The notes: a model not told the origin generated them from the letters alone. Positions 26,478 through 36,778 are shown, numbered from the stretch's first letter. The stretch is DNA of 64,000 nt from an uncultured Ruminococcus sp. (GCA_904377845.1 CAJFGR010000001.1:49387-113386); one strand, 5' to 3'. Program-made: numbers and translations.

Positions 26478-27695
26478 TTAGTCTTCAATACGGATCATAT
26501 GAAGAATTCCCTCGATCTGCGAAGATCTCTCAAGGTAATCCCTTTCCGTCATCACTTCTGTCACTACACCGAACTCATCGTTCAATCCGTCAACCGTAAC
26601 TATCTGCACCGGTCCGAATACCTTTTCAGCTTCGGCAAGACGCTCATCCGCGTTTCCGCTGATACGGATAAAGAACTTTTTCTCTGTGTCCTCAATCGGA
26701 AGGAGAGTCAGCTTTTCATTCTTCCACATAGTCATAATATTTCTGTGAAGATGCTTCACTTCATCTACAACGTCCGCCACAACAGCGCTGGCCGTAGGAA
26801 GTTTTCCCGCACCGCTGCCATAGAACATAGCATCACCCAGCATATTTCCATGTACAAACACAGCGTTAAATACGTCATCCACACTGTAGAGCGGGTGTTC
26901 TTTGATCAAAAGCATCGGAGCAACGATCGCGTGCACATGATCATCATGACGTTTGCTGGACGCGATCAGCTTGATCGTCATACCCAGCTTCTTCGCGTAA
27001 AGCATATCTTTCTTTGTAATTTTTGTAATACCCTCTGTATAAATATCCTCAAAGTCTACCTGCTGTCCCGAAATCAGGGAGGAAAGAATTGCAATCTTGC
27101 GGCAGGCGTCATAGCCCTCTACATCCGCTTCCGGATTGCGTTCCGCATAGCCGTTGTCCTGCGCTTCTTTTAAAACTTCATCATAATCCGCGCCCTCGTA
27201 GAACATCTTGCTGAGCATATAGTTGGTTGTTCCGTTCAGGATCCCTGTGATCTCCTCGATCCTGTCAGCTGTCAGGGAAGAGTTCAATGCACGGATAATC
27301 GGAATTCCGCCGCCCACACTGGCTTCAAACAGGAAGTTAAGCTCTCTGTCCCGAGCAATGGATAAAAGCTCGGCGCCGTGCTTTGCAACCAGTGCTTTAT
27401 TAGATGTCACAACGCTTTTGCCGGCCTCAAGACATCTCTTCACAAATGTATACGCCGGCTCAATGCCTCCCATTACTTCCACTACAATGCGGATCTCCGG
27501 ATCGTTAATAATAACGTCTACGTCATGTACTATCTTTTCCTGAATAGGGTCGCCGGGGAAATCTCTGAGATCAAGAACATATTTTATATTGATCTCGTTC
27601 CCCGCACGCTGATTGATAATGTCACCATTTGTATTTATTACCTCGACTACGCCGGAACCTACGGTACCGTACCCCATAACTGCTATATTTACCAT
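26478..27695 (-). CDS. hom: Homoserine dehydrogenase
   Basis: A 405-residue NAD(P)-dependent enzyme that reduces aspartate semialdehyde to homoserine for threonine and methionine. The Rossmann motif is VMGYGTVGSGVVEVI, followed by TSNKALVAKHG and the family signature region GGGIPIIRAL, then GILNGTTNYML and EGYDACRKIAILSSL. The catalytic domain ends near ASAVVADVVDEVKHL; a C-terminal ACT-like domain (about 325-405) suggests feedback control, probably by threonine. It lies upstream of the ApgM-like gene, with which it likely forms an operon. thrC is not in the window. Confidence 0.94.
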   Translation of the reverse strand: MVNIAVMGYGTVGSGVVEVINTNGDIINQRAGNEINIKYVLDLRDFPGDPIQEKIVHDVDVIINDPEIRIVVEVMGGIEPAYTFVKRCLEAGKSVVTSNKALVAKHGAELLSIARDRELNFLFEASVGGGIPIIRALNSSLTADRIEEITGILNGTTNYMLSKMFYEGADYDEVLKEAQDNGYAERNPEADVEGYDACRKIAILSSLISGQQVDFEDIYTEGITKITKKDMLYAKKLGMTIKLIASSKRHDDHVHAIVAPMLLIKEHPLYSVDDVFNAVFVHGNMLGDAMFYGSGAGKLPTASAVVADVVDEVKHLHRNIMTMWKNEKLTLLPIEDTEKKFFIRISGNADERLAEAEKVFGPVQIVTVDGLNDEFGVVTEVMTERDYLERSSQIEGILHMIRIED

Positions 27696-27757
27696 CGTTT
27701 TCTCCTTCCCTGTACTCTGTAATTTGATGCTTCCGTAAAGCGATCGTACTGCTCTGT

Positions 27758-28880
27758 TTACTGCTCTTCTGCCGGCTTTCCTGTCTCCGCGCTTAAATAT
27801 GCATTGATAAACGGATCAATATTGCCGTCCATTACAGCATTTACATTGCTTACCTCTGTATTGGTTCTGTGATCCTTTACAAGCGTATAAGGCTGCATGA
27901 CGTAGGAGCGGATCTGATTTCCGAAATTAATATCACGCACCTCTCCTCTGATGTCCGACATTTTTTCCGCCTGTTCCTGCTGTTTCATAAGATACAGCTT
28001 GGATTTGAGCATCTGCATCGCTTTGTCTTTATTCATATGCTGGGAGCGTTCATTCTGGCACTGCACTACAATACCGGTCGGCAGATGAGTGATTCTCACA
28101 GCAGACGAAGTCTTGTTGATATGCTGTCCGCCTGCACCGCTGGACCGGTAAGTATCGATCTTCAGATCATCATCGTTGATCTCGATGTCGATATTCTCCT
28201 CAATATCCGGGATCACGTCGCAGGAGGCAAAAGAGGTCTGACGCTTTCCTGCTGCATTAAAAGGCGAGATACGCACCAGACGGTGTACGCCTTTCTCCGA
28301 GCGCAGATATCCATAGGCATTCTCACCTTTCACCTCGAAAGTGACGCCCTTGATCCCCGCCACATCGCCTTCCAGATAATCAAGCTCCTCTACACCATAC
28401 CCCTTTTTCTCTGCCCATCTTGTGTACATACGGTACAGCATTCCCGCCCAGTCGCAGGACTCCGTGCCGCCCGCTCCGGCATGAAGCGTCACGATGGCAT
28501 TGTCTTTGTCATACGGACCTGTCAGAAGTGTACTGATCCGGAGTTCTTCAAAAGTTGCCTCAAATGCTTCCAGTTCCTTTTCGATCTCTTTTAAAGTCTC
28601 CTCATCCGGCTCCTCCTCGCTCATCTCTATCAGAAGCTTCATATCCTCATAGTCCGAGCAGAGCTGTTCAATCTCTTTGACAGAATCCTCCAGACCTTTC
28701 AGTTCTTTCATCACCTGCTGGGAGGTCTCCGGATCATCCCAGAATCCGGGCTCCTCCAGTCTTTTCTGTAATTCTTCAATTCTGAGTTTCTTTGACGCTA
28801 AGTCAAAGTGAATCCCTCAAATCTTTCAGCGGTTCTTCATATGCAGTCAGTCTTGACTTCAGTTCATCTAATAAAACCAC
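27758..28880 (-). CDS. prfB: Peptide chain release factor 2 (programmed +1 frameshift)
   Basis: RF2 reads UGA and UAA stop codons. The coding sequence is split: 25 codons from GTG 28880 (GAGGTG upstream) to CTT 28808-28806, then an in-frame TGA, with translation resuming after skipping T28805 at GAC 28804 and running to 27758, about 373 residues in all. The post-shift product starts DLASKKLRIEELQKRLEEPG, as in other RF2 proteins. The tripeptide SPF that recognises UGA (RISPFNAAGKRQ) and the catalytic GGQ (SGAGGQHINKTSSAVR) are present. It follows secA by 72 bases, as in many Firmicutes. Confidence 0.95.
28802..28820 (-). promoter_or_regulatory. prfB programmed frameshift site
   Basis: On the - strand the sequence reads AGGGATTCA then CTT TGA C: a Shine-Dalgarno-like AGGGA just upstream of the CTT slippery codon and an in-frame TGA followed by C. 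This is the classical RF2 autoregulatory site, where scarce RF2 pauses at UGA and the ribosome slips +1. The internal SD is slightly weaker and 1 base further away than the E. coli AGGGGG. Confidence 0.93.
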
Positions 28881-28952
28881 CTTATTCACCTCTTTCTTTA
28901 TTCTCATCTTCTATTTTAAAGGAAGTTCCGTTCGCTAAGTTCGGCCTTCGTA

Positions 28953-31532
28953 TCAGCCTGCTTTCTTACGTCCGCAGCACTGTTTGTATTTCTTCCCGCT
29001 GCCGCACGGACACGGATCATTAGGATAGATCTTCTTTTCCACCCGCTTCTTCGGCGCGCGCGCGGAAGTATCGTCTTTGTTTGTACCGGTTACCTTAGCT
29101 ACTTCTTCACGCTCCACTTTCTGTTCTACCCGGATGTGGAAGAGTGTACGGATCGTCGTCTCCGCGATCATGTTCGTCATCTCACCGAACATATTGTATC
29201 CTGTCATTTTGTATTCTACAAGCGGATCTCGCTGCCCGTATGCCTGCAGTCCGATTCCCTGACGGAGCTGGTCCATATCGTCAATGTGATCCATCCACCT
29301 TGCATCGATGACTTTCAGAAGAACGACTCGCTCGATTTCACGGATCTGCTCCGCTTCGGGGAATTCCGCCTCTTTTGCCTCATATGCCTTAACCGCGCGC
29401 TCTTTCAAAAGATGTTTGAGCTCTTTCTGGCGCATATTGTGGCACTCCTTCGAATCCGGCAGTTCCAGCTGCGGAATCACATTATGAAGGTTGACATCCA
29501 GTCCCTTGATATCCCAGTCCTCTGCATCCGCCTCCGGAGATGCAAAACGGTCCGTAATATTTTCCACATACTCTGTAATCATATTGTAGATCGTATCCCG
29601 CATACTCTCGCCATCGAGCACCCGGCGTCTCTCGCCGTAGATGATTTCCCTCTGCTCGTTCATAACCTGGTCGTACTCCAGCAGATTTTTACGGATGCCG
29701 AAGTTGTTAATCTCCAGCTTCTTCTGTGCAGACTCAATTGCATTGGAGAGCATCTTATGCTCAATCTGTTCTCCCTCCTGTACGCCCAGCGCGTTAAAGA
29801 CGCCCATCAGACGTTCGGAGCCGAACAGACGCAGCAGATCATCTTCCAGTGAGATATAAAAACGGGATTCTCCGGGATCTCCCTGTCGTCCGCTTCGTCC
29901 TCGGAGCTGATTATCAATACGGCGTGACTCATGCCGCTCCGTACCGATAATTTTAAGTCCTCCTGCAGCCCTTGCATCGTCATCCAGCTTAATATCCGTA
30001 CCACGGCCCGCCATATTGGTGGCAATCGTCACTGCACCGTGAACACCGGCATCGGCTACAATCTCAGCTTCCTGCTCATGATATTTTGCGTTAAGCACAT
30101 TATGTTTAATGCCCTCTTTTTTGAGCATTCCGCTCAGAAGTTCGGATACCTCGATGGTAATTGTACCAACGAGAACCGGCTGTCCTTTGGCGTGCGCTCT
30201 CTTGACCTCGTCGATTACGGCTTTATATTTCTCTTTCTTGGTCTTATAAACGGCATCTTCAAGATCCACACGCTGTACCGGCTTGTTAGTCGGAATTTCT
30301 ATAACATCCATTCCGTAAATATCACGGAACTCTTTTTCTTCTGTAAGAGCCGTACCGGTCATACCGCTCTTCTTGTCGAACTTATTAAACAGATTCTGGA
30401 ATGTAATCGTGGCAAGCGTCTTGCTCTCCCGGCGCACTTTCACGTGCTCCTTTGCCTCTATAGCCTGATGAAGTCCGTCGGAATAGCGGCGTCCCGGCAT
30501 AATACGCCCGGTGAATTCATCTACTATCATTACTTCGCCTTCCGGAGTCACCACATAATCCTGATCCTTGAACATCAGGTTATGCGCGCGGAGCGCAAGA
30601 ATAATATTGTGCTGTATCTCCAGGTTTTCCGGATCCGCAAGGTTATCTATATGGAAAAATTTCTCAACCTTCTTCACACCGTCCTCTGTGAGATTGACGG
30701 TCTTTTCTTTCTCATTGACGATGAAATCTCCGGTTTCCTCAATCTCTTCGCCCATAATAGCATTGATTTTGGAAAATTCACCGCTCGCCTCGCCACGTTC
30801 AAGCTGACGCGCCAGAATGTCACACGCCTCATACAGTTTCGTAGACTTGCCGCTCTGTCCGGAAATAATAAGCGGAGTTCTTGCCTCGTCGATCAGGACA
30901 GAATCGACCTCATCGATAATGGCAAAATGCAGTCCTCTCTGCACGAGCTGTTCTTTATAGATAACCATATTATCACGCAGATAATCAAATCCGAGCTCGT
31001 TATTTGTCACATAAGTGATATCACAGTTGTAGGCTTCGCGGCGTTCTTTGTTATCCATGCCGTTTAATACAACGCCCACTGTAAGTCCGAGGAATTCATG
31101 CACCTTTCCCATCCACTCGGCATCACGCTTCGCCAGGTAGTCATTGACTGTAACGATATTGACACCTTTTCCCTCCAGCGCGTTCAGATATGCGGGGAGA
31201 GTAGATACAAGTGTCTTACCTTCACCGGTTTTCATCTCGGCAATACGACCCTGATGCAGGATAATACCTCCGATAATCTGTACTCTGTAGTGCCGCATTC
31301 CGAGTGCTCTGTATGCAGCTTCCCTTACGACCGCGTAAGCCTCCGGCAGGATATCGTCCAGAGTCTCTCCCTCTGCAAGGCGCTCTTTAAACTCTCTGGT
31401 CTTGCCTCTGAGCTCTTCATCCGAAAGAGCTTTCATCTCAGGCTCCATCGCCTCGATCCTGTCAACGATCGGGTAGATCCGCTTCAGCTCGTTCTCGCTG
31501 TGAGTACCGAAAATCTTCTCTATAATGCCCAT
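28953..31532 (-). CDS. secA: Preprotein translocase ATPase SecA
   Basis: SecA, 859 residues, drives protein export through SecYEG. Walker A is MKTGEGKT (after the GRIAEM helix), the DEAD-box-like motif [16 protein letters not shown] is present, with [11 protein letters not shown] in nucleotide fold 2 and [13 protein letters not shown] as motif VI. The C-terminus has the zinc-binding SEC-C motif [16 protein letters not shown]. Length and order are normal for Clostridia. Its promoter lies 69 bases upstream with a leader hairpin between. prfB follows in the same direction. Confidence 0.97.
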   Translation of the reverse strand: MGIIEKIFGTHSENELKRIYPIVDRIEAMEPEMKALSDEELRGKTREFKERLAEGETLDDILPEAYAVVREAAYRALGMRHYRVQIIGGIILHQGRIAEMKTGEGKTLVSTLPAYLNALEGKGVNIVTVNDYLAKRDAEWMGKVHEFLGLTVGVVLNGMDNKERREAYNCDITYVTNNELGFDYLRDNMVIYKEQLVQRGLHFAIIDEVDSVLIDEARTPLIISGQSGKSTKLYEACDILARQLERGEASGEFSKINAIMGEEIEETGDFIVNEKEKTVNLTEDGVKKVEKFFHIDNLADPENLEIQHNIILALRAHNLMFKDQDYVVTPEGEVMIVDEFTGRIMPGRRYSDGLHQAIEAKEHVKVRRESKTLATITFQNLFNKFDKKSGMTGTALTEEKEFRDIYGMDVIEIPTNKPVQRVDLEDAVYKTKKEKYKAVIDEVKRAHAKGQPVLVGTITIEVSELLSGMLKKEGIKHNVLNAKYHEQEAEIVADAGVHGAVTIATNMAGRGTDIKLDDDARAAGGLKIIGTERHESRRIDNQLRGRSGRQGDPGESRFYISLEDDLLRLFGSERLMGVFNALGVQEGEQIEHKMLSNAIESAQKKLEINNFGIRKNLLEYDQVMNEQREIIYGERRRVLDGESMRDTIYNMITEYVENITDRFASPEADAEDWDIKGLDVNLHNVIPQLELPDSKECHNMRQKELKHLLKERAVKAYEAKEAEFPEAEQIREIERVVLLKVIDARWMDHIDDMDQLRQGIGLQAYGQRDPLVEYKMTGYNMFGEMTNMIAETTIRTLFHIRVEQKVEREEVAKVTGTNKDDTSARAPKKRVEKKIYPNDPCPCGSGKKYKQCCGRKKAG

Positions 31533-31564
31533 ATTATCTAATTAACTCCTTAATAAATAGTCTT

Positions 31565-31587
31565 GCATCGGCGCACAGCCCCGATGC
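31565..31587 (-). promoter_or_regulatory. Stem-loop in the secA leader
   Basis: A 7-bp inverted repeat (GCATCGG and CCGATGC, 31565-31571 and 31581-31587) with a 9-base loop lies in the transcribed leader of secA, about 17 bases before its ribosome binding site. It has no T run, so it is not an intrinsic terminator. It might affect translation or mRNA stability. Confidence 0.4.
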
Positions 31588-31600
31588 ACTTACGTTTTCC

Positions 31601-31629
31601 ATTTTATCACTAACCATAGGGTAATTCAA
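31601..31629 (-). promoter_or_regulatory. SigA-type promoter of secA
   Basis: On the - strand, TTGAAT (31624-31629) and TAAAAT (31601-31606) are 17 bases apart, 69 bases before the secA start. Confidence 0.65.
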
Positions 31630-31646
31630 CAAGTTCATAACTTGTT
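31628..31646. promoter_or_regulatory. Inverted repeat overlapping the secA -35
   Basis: AACAAGTT-CAT-AACTTGTT is a perfect 8-bp inverted repeat with a 3-base centre, touching the upstream edge of the secA -35 element and lying 13 bases after the hisA stop. It lacks a T run on either strand, so an operator is as likely as a terminator. Confidence 0.4.
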
Positions 31647-31658
31647 AACATTTTACAG

Positions 31659-32429
31659 TCAACTATATCTTTTCACTTTTTCATATGGCAGTTTTCCCCC
31701 GAACAGATCCAGTGCGCTTCCGACCGTAAAGTCTATCTTACCGCCGCCAAGTTCCTTTAGTCTGTCCAGATCCTCCTTCGAACTGATGCCGCCGGCGTAT
31801 GTAACCGGTATTTTTCCCCAGTTTCCCAGCATACGGACGAGCTCCTCCTCCATTCCGGAGCGCTTTCCCTCCACGTCCACACCGTGAATCAGGAATTCAT
31901 CGCAACAGACTGACAGCTCTGTCAGCACTTTGTCCGTAAGTTTCATATCGGTAAACTGCTGCCAGCGGTCTGTCACCACGTAATATCCATCTTCTTTCTT
32001 CCGGCAGCTCAGATCCAGAACGATATGGCTCCGTCCCACTGCTGAAAGCAGCCTTTCAAGATTTTCTTTGTAAAAGGTCCCGCTTTTAAACACATACGAA
32101 GTAACGATCACATGACTGGCTCCGGCATCCAGAAAAGATTCCGCATTTTCCGCAGTGATACCTCCCCCGATCTGCATACCGCCCGGGTACGCCGCAAGAG
32201 CACCCAGCGCCTGCCTTCTTGTCTTTTCATAATAGTCCGACCCGGCGGGATTAAGAAGGATGATATGCCCGCCTTTCAGCCCGTCTTTTTTATACATCTT
32301 CGCATAGTACGCTGCGTCCAGCTCTGACGCAAAGTTAGTGTCCGCCCGGTCTCCTTCATCGCGCAGACTGCTTCCTACAATCTGCTTTACTTTCCCGTTA
32401 TGTATATCAATACATGGCCTGAATCTCAT
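31659..32429 (-). CDS. hisA: Eukaryote-type phosphoribosylformimino-AICAR ribotide isomerase (HisA/HIS6)
   Basis: A 256-residue TIM-barrel isomerase of histidine synthesis, of the HIS6 type found in eukaryotes and some Clostridia. Key segments: RPCIDIHNGKVKQIVGSSL with the catalytic Asp of the first strand, GLKGGHIILLNPAG, MQIGGGI, and VTYAGGISSKEDLDRLKELG with a phosphate loop. The start is ATG 32429, with AAAGGAG just upstream; the frame is open to 32549 but that extension is not protein-like. No other his genes are in the window, so it is an orphan. It lies between secA and a small lipoprotein gene. Confidence 0.88.
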   Translation of the reverse strand: MRFRPCIDIHNGKVKQIVGSSLRDEGDRADTNFASELDAAYYAKMYKKDGLKGGHIILLNPAGSDYYEKTRRQALGALAAYPGGMQIGGGITAENAESFLDAGASHVIVTSYVFKSGTFYKENLERLLSAVGRSHIVLDLSCRKKEDGYYVVTDRWQQFTDMKLTDKVLTELSVCCDEFLIHGVDVEGKRSGMEEELVRMLGNWGKIPVTYAGGISSKEDLDRLKELGGGKIDFTVGSALDLFGGKLPYEKVKRYS

Positions 32430-32508
32430 AATCTCCTTTTCCTCCGTATCTGTTCTGTACTTTACCTCTCTGCCGCTTTGTTCTTTCCGCCATTCCGGCA
32501 CAGGAATT

Positions 32509-32539
32509 GCCGCAGGAAGAGAAACACTTTTCCTGCGGC
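32509..32539 (-). terminator. Hairpin after the small lipoprotein gene
   Basis: A 10-bp perfect inverted repeat (GCCGCAGGAA at 32509-32518 and TTCCTGCGGC at 32530-32539) lies 34 bases past the lipoprotein stop and 80 bases before hisA. The T run is absent (AATTCC follows on the - strand), so it is a weak terminator at best. Confidence 0.4.
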
Positions 32540-32573
32540 ACTTCTGCATTCTCTGATGATTTCTGCGGCCGTA

Positions 32574-32921
32574 CTATCTGTTGTCCTGTGTATCTTTCTG
32601 TGCTCCGTTATCCTCTGTCATGTCATCGGCAGCCCGGTCTATTCCGTCTGTCACATCGTCAGTAATATCGTCTACGCCGTCTGTCACGTCATCCACGGCA
32701 TCATCGAGAATTCCGTCGCCTTCTGTGGCGTCATTCATTGTCCTGTCTTCTGTATTATCATTACTGTTGTTGTCACTGCCGCTGTCATTATTGTATCTGT
32801 CAGTATCCGTGGTGGACTGGTCTGCTCCGTTATCCGCATTATCACGGCTGCCGCACGCGGTTGTCCCCAGAAGTACAAATGTACACATCATCAGCAGCAG
32901 AAATTTTTTCATTTTTTTCAT
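32574..32921 (-). CDS. Small acidic lipoprotein with Asp-rich repeats
   Basis: A 115-residue exported lipoprotein of unknown function. The signal is MKKMKKFLLLMMCTFVLLG with lipobox TTAC (Cys at about 23). The mature part is nearly all Asp, Asn, Thr and Ser, with an internal repeat of the type DAVDDVTDGVDDITDDVTDG that predicts short amphipathic turns or helices. The start is ATG 32921, 9 bases after GGGAG; an in-frame ATG further upstream (32942) has no support. It is followed by the weak hairpin at 32509-32539. Such acidic tethered peptides may bind cations at the membrane surface, but that is speculation. Confidence 0.75.
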   Translation of the reverse strand: MKKMKKFLLLMMCTFVLLGTTACGSRDNADNGADQSTTDTDRYNNDSGSDNNSNDNTEDRTMNDATEGDGILDDAVDDVTDGVDDITDDVTDGIDRAADDMTEDNGAQKDTQDNR

Positions 32922-33009
32922 AAAAACAGTCTCCCTTTCCATAAATATTGTTGTACTTCTACTATCTGCACATTTTCAATATTTATACATAAAAGGGTGC
33001 TGTTTCTTG

Positions 33010-33843
33010 CTATTTTGCACTTTTCCGGAGTTTTTCCATCGCCCGGGCCTCAATCTGTCTTACTCTCTCCCTCGTAACTCCGAGCTGCTCCCCGATCTCT
33101 TCAAGCGTATGGGTTCTTTCGTCGTCCAGCCCGTACCTCATACGGATCACCTGCCGCTCCCTGTCGGTTAACTTTTCCAGAAGTTCTTTTACCTCTTCCC
33201 GCTGTACGAGAACATTCATCGCCTCCTCGGGAGTCGGTTCCGACCGGTCCTCCACCATATCGCCCAGACTGTTCTCTCCGTCATCGCCTACCGGGGTCTC
33301 CAGGGAGACCGGATTCTGCAGATAGTTAATGATATTTTTCACATCCTCTTCTGTCTTATCCCCCAGCTTCTCTGCGATCTCTTTCGGGGTTGCATCGCGT
33401 CCCAGGGACTGCTGAAGCTCACGCGCCGTCTTCTGCACCCGTTTCATATTCTCAGCCACGTGTACCGGTACCCTTATTTCCCGAGACTGCTGATCGATTG
33501 CCCTGCGCATGGCTTCTTTTATCCACCAGGCTGCATAAGTGGAGAATCTGTTTTCCTTCGTATAATTATATTTCTCAGCCGCTCTCATAAGTCCCATATT
33601 TCCCTCCTGGATCAGATCCATCAGAGGAACTCCCCTGCCTGTATAATGTTTCGCCAGAGAGACAACCAGCCTTAGATTCGCTTCCGAGAGCTTCTTTCTT
33701 GCGTCTTCATCGCCCTGTGCGCTTTTTTCACCGAGTTTGCGCTCCTCTTCTTCGCTGAGCAGGGGCAGCTGCCCGATCTCATTTAAGTAAATCTGAAGAG
33801 GTTCTGTCATTTCCTGAGTCTGATTCTGCTGTTCCTTGTCCAT
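33010..33843 (-). CDS. RpoD-like sigma-70 factor without region 1.1
   Basis: A 277-residue group 1/2 sigma factor. Regions 1.2 ([22 protein letters not shown]), 2.1-2.4 ([31 protein letters not shown] [17 protein letters not shown]), 3 and 4.2 ([20 protein letters not shown]) are all present and well conserved. Region 1.1 and the long non-conserved insert of primary RpoD are absent, and dnaG is not adjacent, so I take it as an additional RpoD-like sigma factor. The start is uncertain: ATG 33843 with AAAAGGTG about 9 bases upstream, or ATG 33888, or TTG 33894. It lies 18-69 bases from fbp. Confidence 0.85.
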   Translation of the reverse strand: MDKEQQNQTQEMTEPLQIYLNEIGQLPLLSEEEERKLGEKSAQGDEDARKKLSEANLRLVVSLAKHYTGRGVPLMDLIQEGNMGLMRAAEKYNYTKENRFSTYAAWWIKEAMRRAIDQQSREIRVPVHVAENMKRVQKTARELQQSLGRDATPKEIAEKLGDKTEEDVKNIINYLQNPVSLETPVGDDGENSLGDMVEDRSEPTPEEAMNVLVQREEVKELLEKLTDRERQVIRMRYGLDDERTHTLEEIGEQLGVTRERVRQIEARAMEKLRKSAK

Positions 33844-33911
33844 AATTTTCTGCACCTTTTCTATAGTTTTTCGTAACAGTTCTGCCATCAGCAATGGCGC
33901 GGACTGAACCG

Positions 33912-35864
33912 TTACAGTTTTTCAATAATCTCGCCGTTCCTATATGCAGAGAGCAGGCGTTCCAGATCCTTTACCTGGCCTTTCAGATCCCTGCCCACAT
34001 CTGTATCACCCACAAGAAGCCGGTCATGTACTCTCTGAACGACGGTGAGTTCCGAGTGTATATCATTCTCTTTTACAATAGCCGCCTCTGTGGATTCAAA
34101 AGGCTCATGTGCCACCAGAAGCAGTCCGTAGGAATTAAAGATCAGAGTATATCCCGCAATGCCGGTCTGCTTCTGATATGCTCTTGAAAATCCGCCGTCA
34201 ATCACCATCACTTTGCCGCCGCATTTTATGGGACTCTCTCCATCTTTTCGCTTCACCGGCACATGGCCGTTTACAATATGTCCTTCGGAAGGATCAAGCC
34301 CGAATTCTCTCATAATATTGTCAATCACTTTTTCATTTTCTATGTAAGAATAGTACGGATTTTTCTTCTCCACGTGCGTCTCTTTCTCCGCAAGGAGATA
34401 CCGCTCAAAAGTAGCCATTTTGTTTTTGCCGAACAGTGGCGAATCCGGATGAAGCCAGATATACCACATGATATCTTTGCCGTCCTCCCGTTCCTTTCTG
34501 TCCAGCGCAAAGAAGCCTTTTCTCACATAGGCATCCAGTGTGTCGTAAAGTTCCCTGCCCCGGTATTTCTTCCCGTATACTTCCGTCTCTTTCAGGTTGC
34601 CGTCCTCGTCAAGAGGGACACAGCCGTGATAGAGAAGATTATCATTATATACCTTGTAGAGCCCGCCTTTTGCAAGAAGAAAACGCATATGGCGCTGCAG
34701 TTTCTCGCAGTTGACAAAGGCTTTCTCAAGGCGCTCCATGATTTCTTCTTCCTCTTCGCTCAGGGCATACGGATCTTTCGGATCTATTGTCGGAAAATTT
34801 GTATCCAGAAGACTGTACTCCTTTCCGTCAAGTACAATCGTCCCTTTTTCATAGTCGATCCGGTGGAGAAGTGCACGGTTTTCCAGATGGAATGATTTCT
34901 GCCTGGCTATGGTCTGGCCTTCTACTTTGAACTGTATAATGGAGATTGCCTTATGGATGCGCAGATTCATCTGCATTTCTTCGGAATCCGGGCGATCCGG
35001 CACTTTCAGTTTGAAGCAGGTGCACGGATCGTCCTTATATACTTTGAGGGCGAATGTCGCCAGAGGAAGCAGATTGATGCCGTACCCTTCTTCCAGAATA
35101 TCCAGATTGCCATACCGGGCGCAGATCCGGATGGCATTTGCAATGCATCCTCTCTGGCCTGCAGCCGCTCCCATCCACAATACATCATGGTTGCCCCACT
35201 GAATATCCAGCGAATGGTATGTCATCAGCTTATCCATAATAATGTGCGGTCCCGGCCCTCTGTCATAGATATCCCCCACAATATGCAGGTGATCCACGAC
35301 AAGTCTCTGGATCAGCTCTGAGATGGCAACAATAAAATCTTCCGCTCTTCCGATCCGTATGATTGTTGAAATAATCTCATTGTAATAAGACTCCTTGTCA
35401 TTCACCTCTGCCTTCTCTGTGATCAGCTCCTCGATCACATAGGCAAAATCTTTCGGGAGTGCTTTTCTTACTTTCGACCGGGTATACTTGCTCGCCGCGC
35501 GCTTGCTCACTTCGATCAGAAGATAGAGGTGAACACGGTACCAGTCTTCCATATTCGTCTCGGTCTTCTTGATCATATCCATTTTCTGCTTCGGATAATA
35601 GATCAGCGTCGCCAGCGCCCGTTTATCTCTGATGCTCATCGTATTGCCGAACACATCATCGATCTTGCGCCGCACGGATCCGGATCCGTTTCTGAGCACA
35701 TGGGAAAACGCCTCATACTCCCCGTGAACATCTGTCAGAAAATGCTCTGTTCCTTTCGGCAGGTTCAGGATTGCCTGCAGATTAATAATCTCCGTGGCCG
35801 CCGCCGCGATCGTCGGATAAAGGTCTGACAGACGCTCAAGATACCTGGTTTCAAGATTTTTCAT
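33912..35864 (-). CDS. fbp: Fructose-1,6-bisphosphatase, class III
   Basis: A 650-residue Firmicutes-type (class III) FBPase of gluconeogenesis, unrelated in sequence to class I. It has the calcineurin-like phosphoesterase metal motifs [23 protein letters not shown] and [10 protein letters not shown], and the later [12 protein letters not shown]. The length matches the B. subtilis enzyme. The start is ATG 35864, 5 bases after GGGAGG; an upstream in-frame start at 35888 lacks a site. It sits between dapB and the sigma factor gene. Confidence 0.95.
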   Translation of the reverse strand: MKNLETRYLERLSDLYPTIAAAATEIINLQAILNLPKGTEHFLTDVHGEYEAFSHVLRNGSGSVRRKIDDVFGNTMSIRDKRALATLIYYPKQKMDMIKKTETNMEDWYRVHLYLLIEVSKRAASKYTRSKVRKALPKDFAYVIEELITEKAEVNDKESYYNEIISTIIRIGRAEDFIVAISELIQRLVVDHLHIVGDIYDRGPGPHIIMDKLMTYHSLDIQWGNHDVLWMGAAAGQRGCIANAIRICARYGNLDILEEGYGINLLPLATFALKVYKDDPCTCFKLKVPDRPDSEEMQMNLRIHKAISIIQFKVEGQTIARQKSFHLENRALLHRIDYEKGTIVLDGKEYSLLDTNFPTIDPKDPYALSEEEEEIMERLEKAFVNCEKLQRHMRFLLAKGGLYKVYNDNLLYHGCVPLDEDGNLKETEVYGKKYRGRELYDTLDAYVRKGFFALDRKEREDGKDIMWYIWLHPDSPLFGKNKMATFERYLLAEKETHVEKKNPYYSYIENEKVIDNIMREFGLDPSEGHIVNGHVPVKRKDGESPIKCGGKVMVIDGGFSRAYQKQTGIAGYTLIFNSYGLLLVAHEPFESTEAAIVKENDIHSELTVVQRVHDRLLVGDTDVGRDLKGQVKDLERLLSAYRNGEIIEKL

Positions 35865-35940
35865 TTTATCCTCCCGTTTTATTCTCAACTAATTGTCTCA
35901 GACAGGTTAACTTTCGAAAATTTACTCCCGGATTTTCGCA

Positions 35941-36699
35941 TCAGAGTCCGACCACATCTCCCATATCATACATCCCTGCCGGTTTTCCCGCGAGGAATTT
36001 TCCTGCTTCTACAGCTCCTTTGGCGAACACGCTTCTGGAATATGCCGTATGTGTGAACTCGATCACTTCGTCCGTTCCCGCGAAAATCACCTCATGATTG
36101 CCCACGATTGTTCCGCCGCGGACAGCCGAAATGCCGATCTCCTTTTTATCTCTTTTCTGACGGACCTGACTTCTGTCGTATACGTAATGGTACTCATTGT
36201 TCAGGGCATCATTGACAGAATCTGCAAGAGCCAGAGCTGTTCCGCTGGGAGCGTCCAGTTTCTGATTGTGGTGCCGCTCCACAATCTCAATATCATATCC
36301 CGCCGGGGCAAGCACTTTTGCAGCATCTTTCAAAAGTTTCAGAAGCAGGTTGATTCCCAGAGACATATTGGCTGACTTAAGAATAGCGGTCTCTTTGGAA
36401 GCTTCTTCCACTTTCTTAAGCTGCTCTTCCGAAAGCCCTGTCGTACACAGGACAACCGGCATTTTCTTCTCCACACAGTAATCAAGAAGGGAGTCCACTG
36501 CTTTTGCTGTAGAAAAATCAATTACCACATCCACATCCACGTCACATTTATCAATAGAATCGAACACCGGATATTCATTTGGCGCCTCAGTATATGTGTC
36601 TACTCCGGCAGCGATCACGGCATTCTCATCGCCTTTTACAATCTCCGTAATCATTCTTCCCATCTTTCCATTGCATCCATGCAGCATAAATTTAATCAT
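35941..36699 (-). CDS. dapB: 4-hydroxy-tetrahydrodipicolinate reductase
   Basis: A 252-residue NAD(P)H-dependent enzyme of lysine and diaminopimelate synthesis. The N-terminal dinucleotide loop is HGCNGKMGRM, the acidic residue for the ribose follows, and the substrate-binding signature is VERHHNQKLDAPSGTAL. The start is the ATG at 36699: AGGAGG directly abuts the upstream ATG 36708 but stands 9 bases from this one. dapA is not adjacent. The product feeds both peptidoglycan and, in sporulating cells, dipicolinate. Confidence 0.95.
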   Translation of the reverse strand: MIKFMLHGCNGKMGRMITEIVKGDENAVIAAGVDTYTEAPNEYPVFDSIDKCDVDVDVVIDFSTAKAVDSLLDYCVEKKMPVVLCTTGLSEEQLKKVEEASKETAILKSANMSLGINLLLKLLKDAAKVLAPAGYDIEIVERHHNQKLDAPSGTALALADSVNDALNNEYHYVYDRSQVRQKRDKKEIGISAVRGGTIVGNHEVIFAGTDEVIEFTHTAYSRSVFAKGAVEAGKFLAGKPAGMYDMGDVVGL

Positions 36700-36778
36700 A
36701 TTTTTCATCCTCCTGTCTTATATATCCACACAAAAACCGCCGTACTGTCCGGTGATTTTGTCTGTTATCACATAAAAT

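Noticed and set aside
29931..31067. Open frame of 378 codons on the + strand within secA
   Set aside because: secA motifs are intact on the - strand across this region; the antisense frame resembles no protein.
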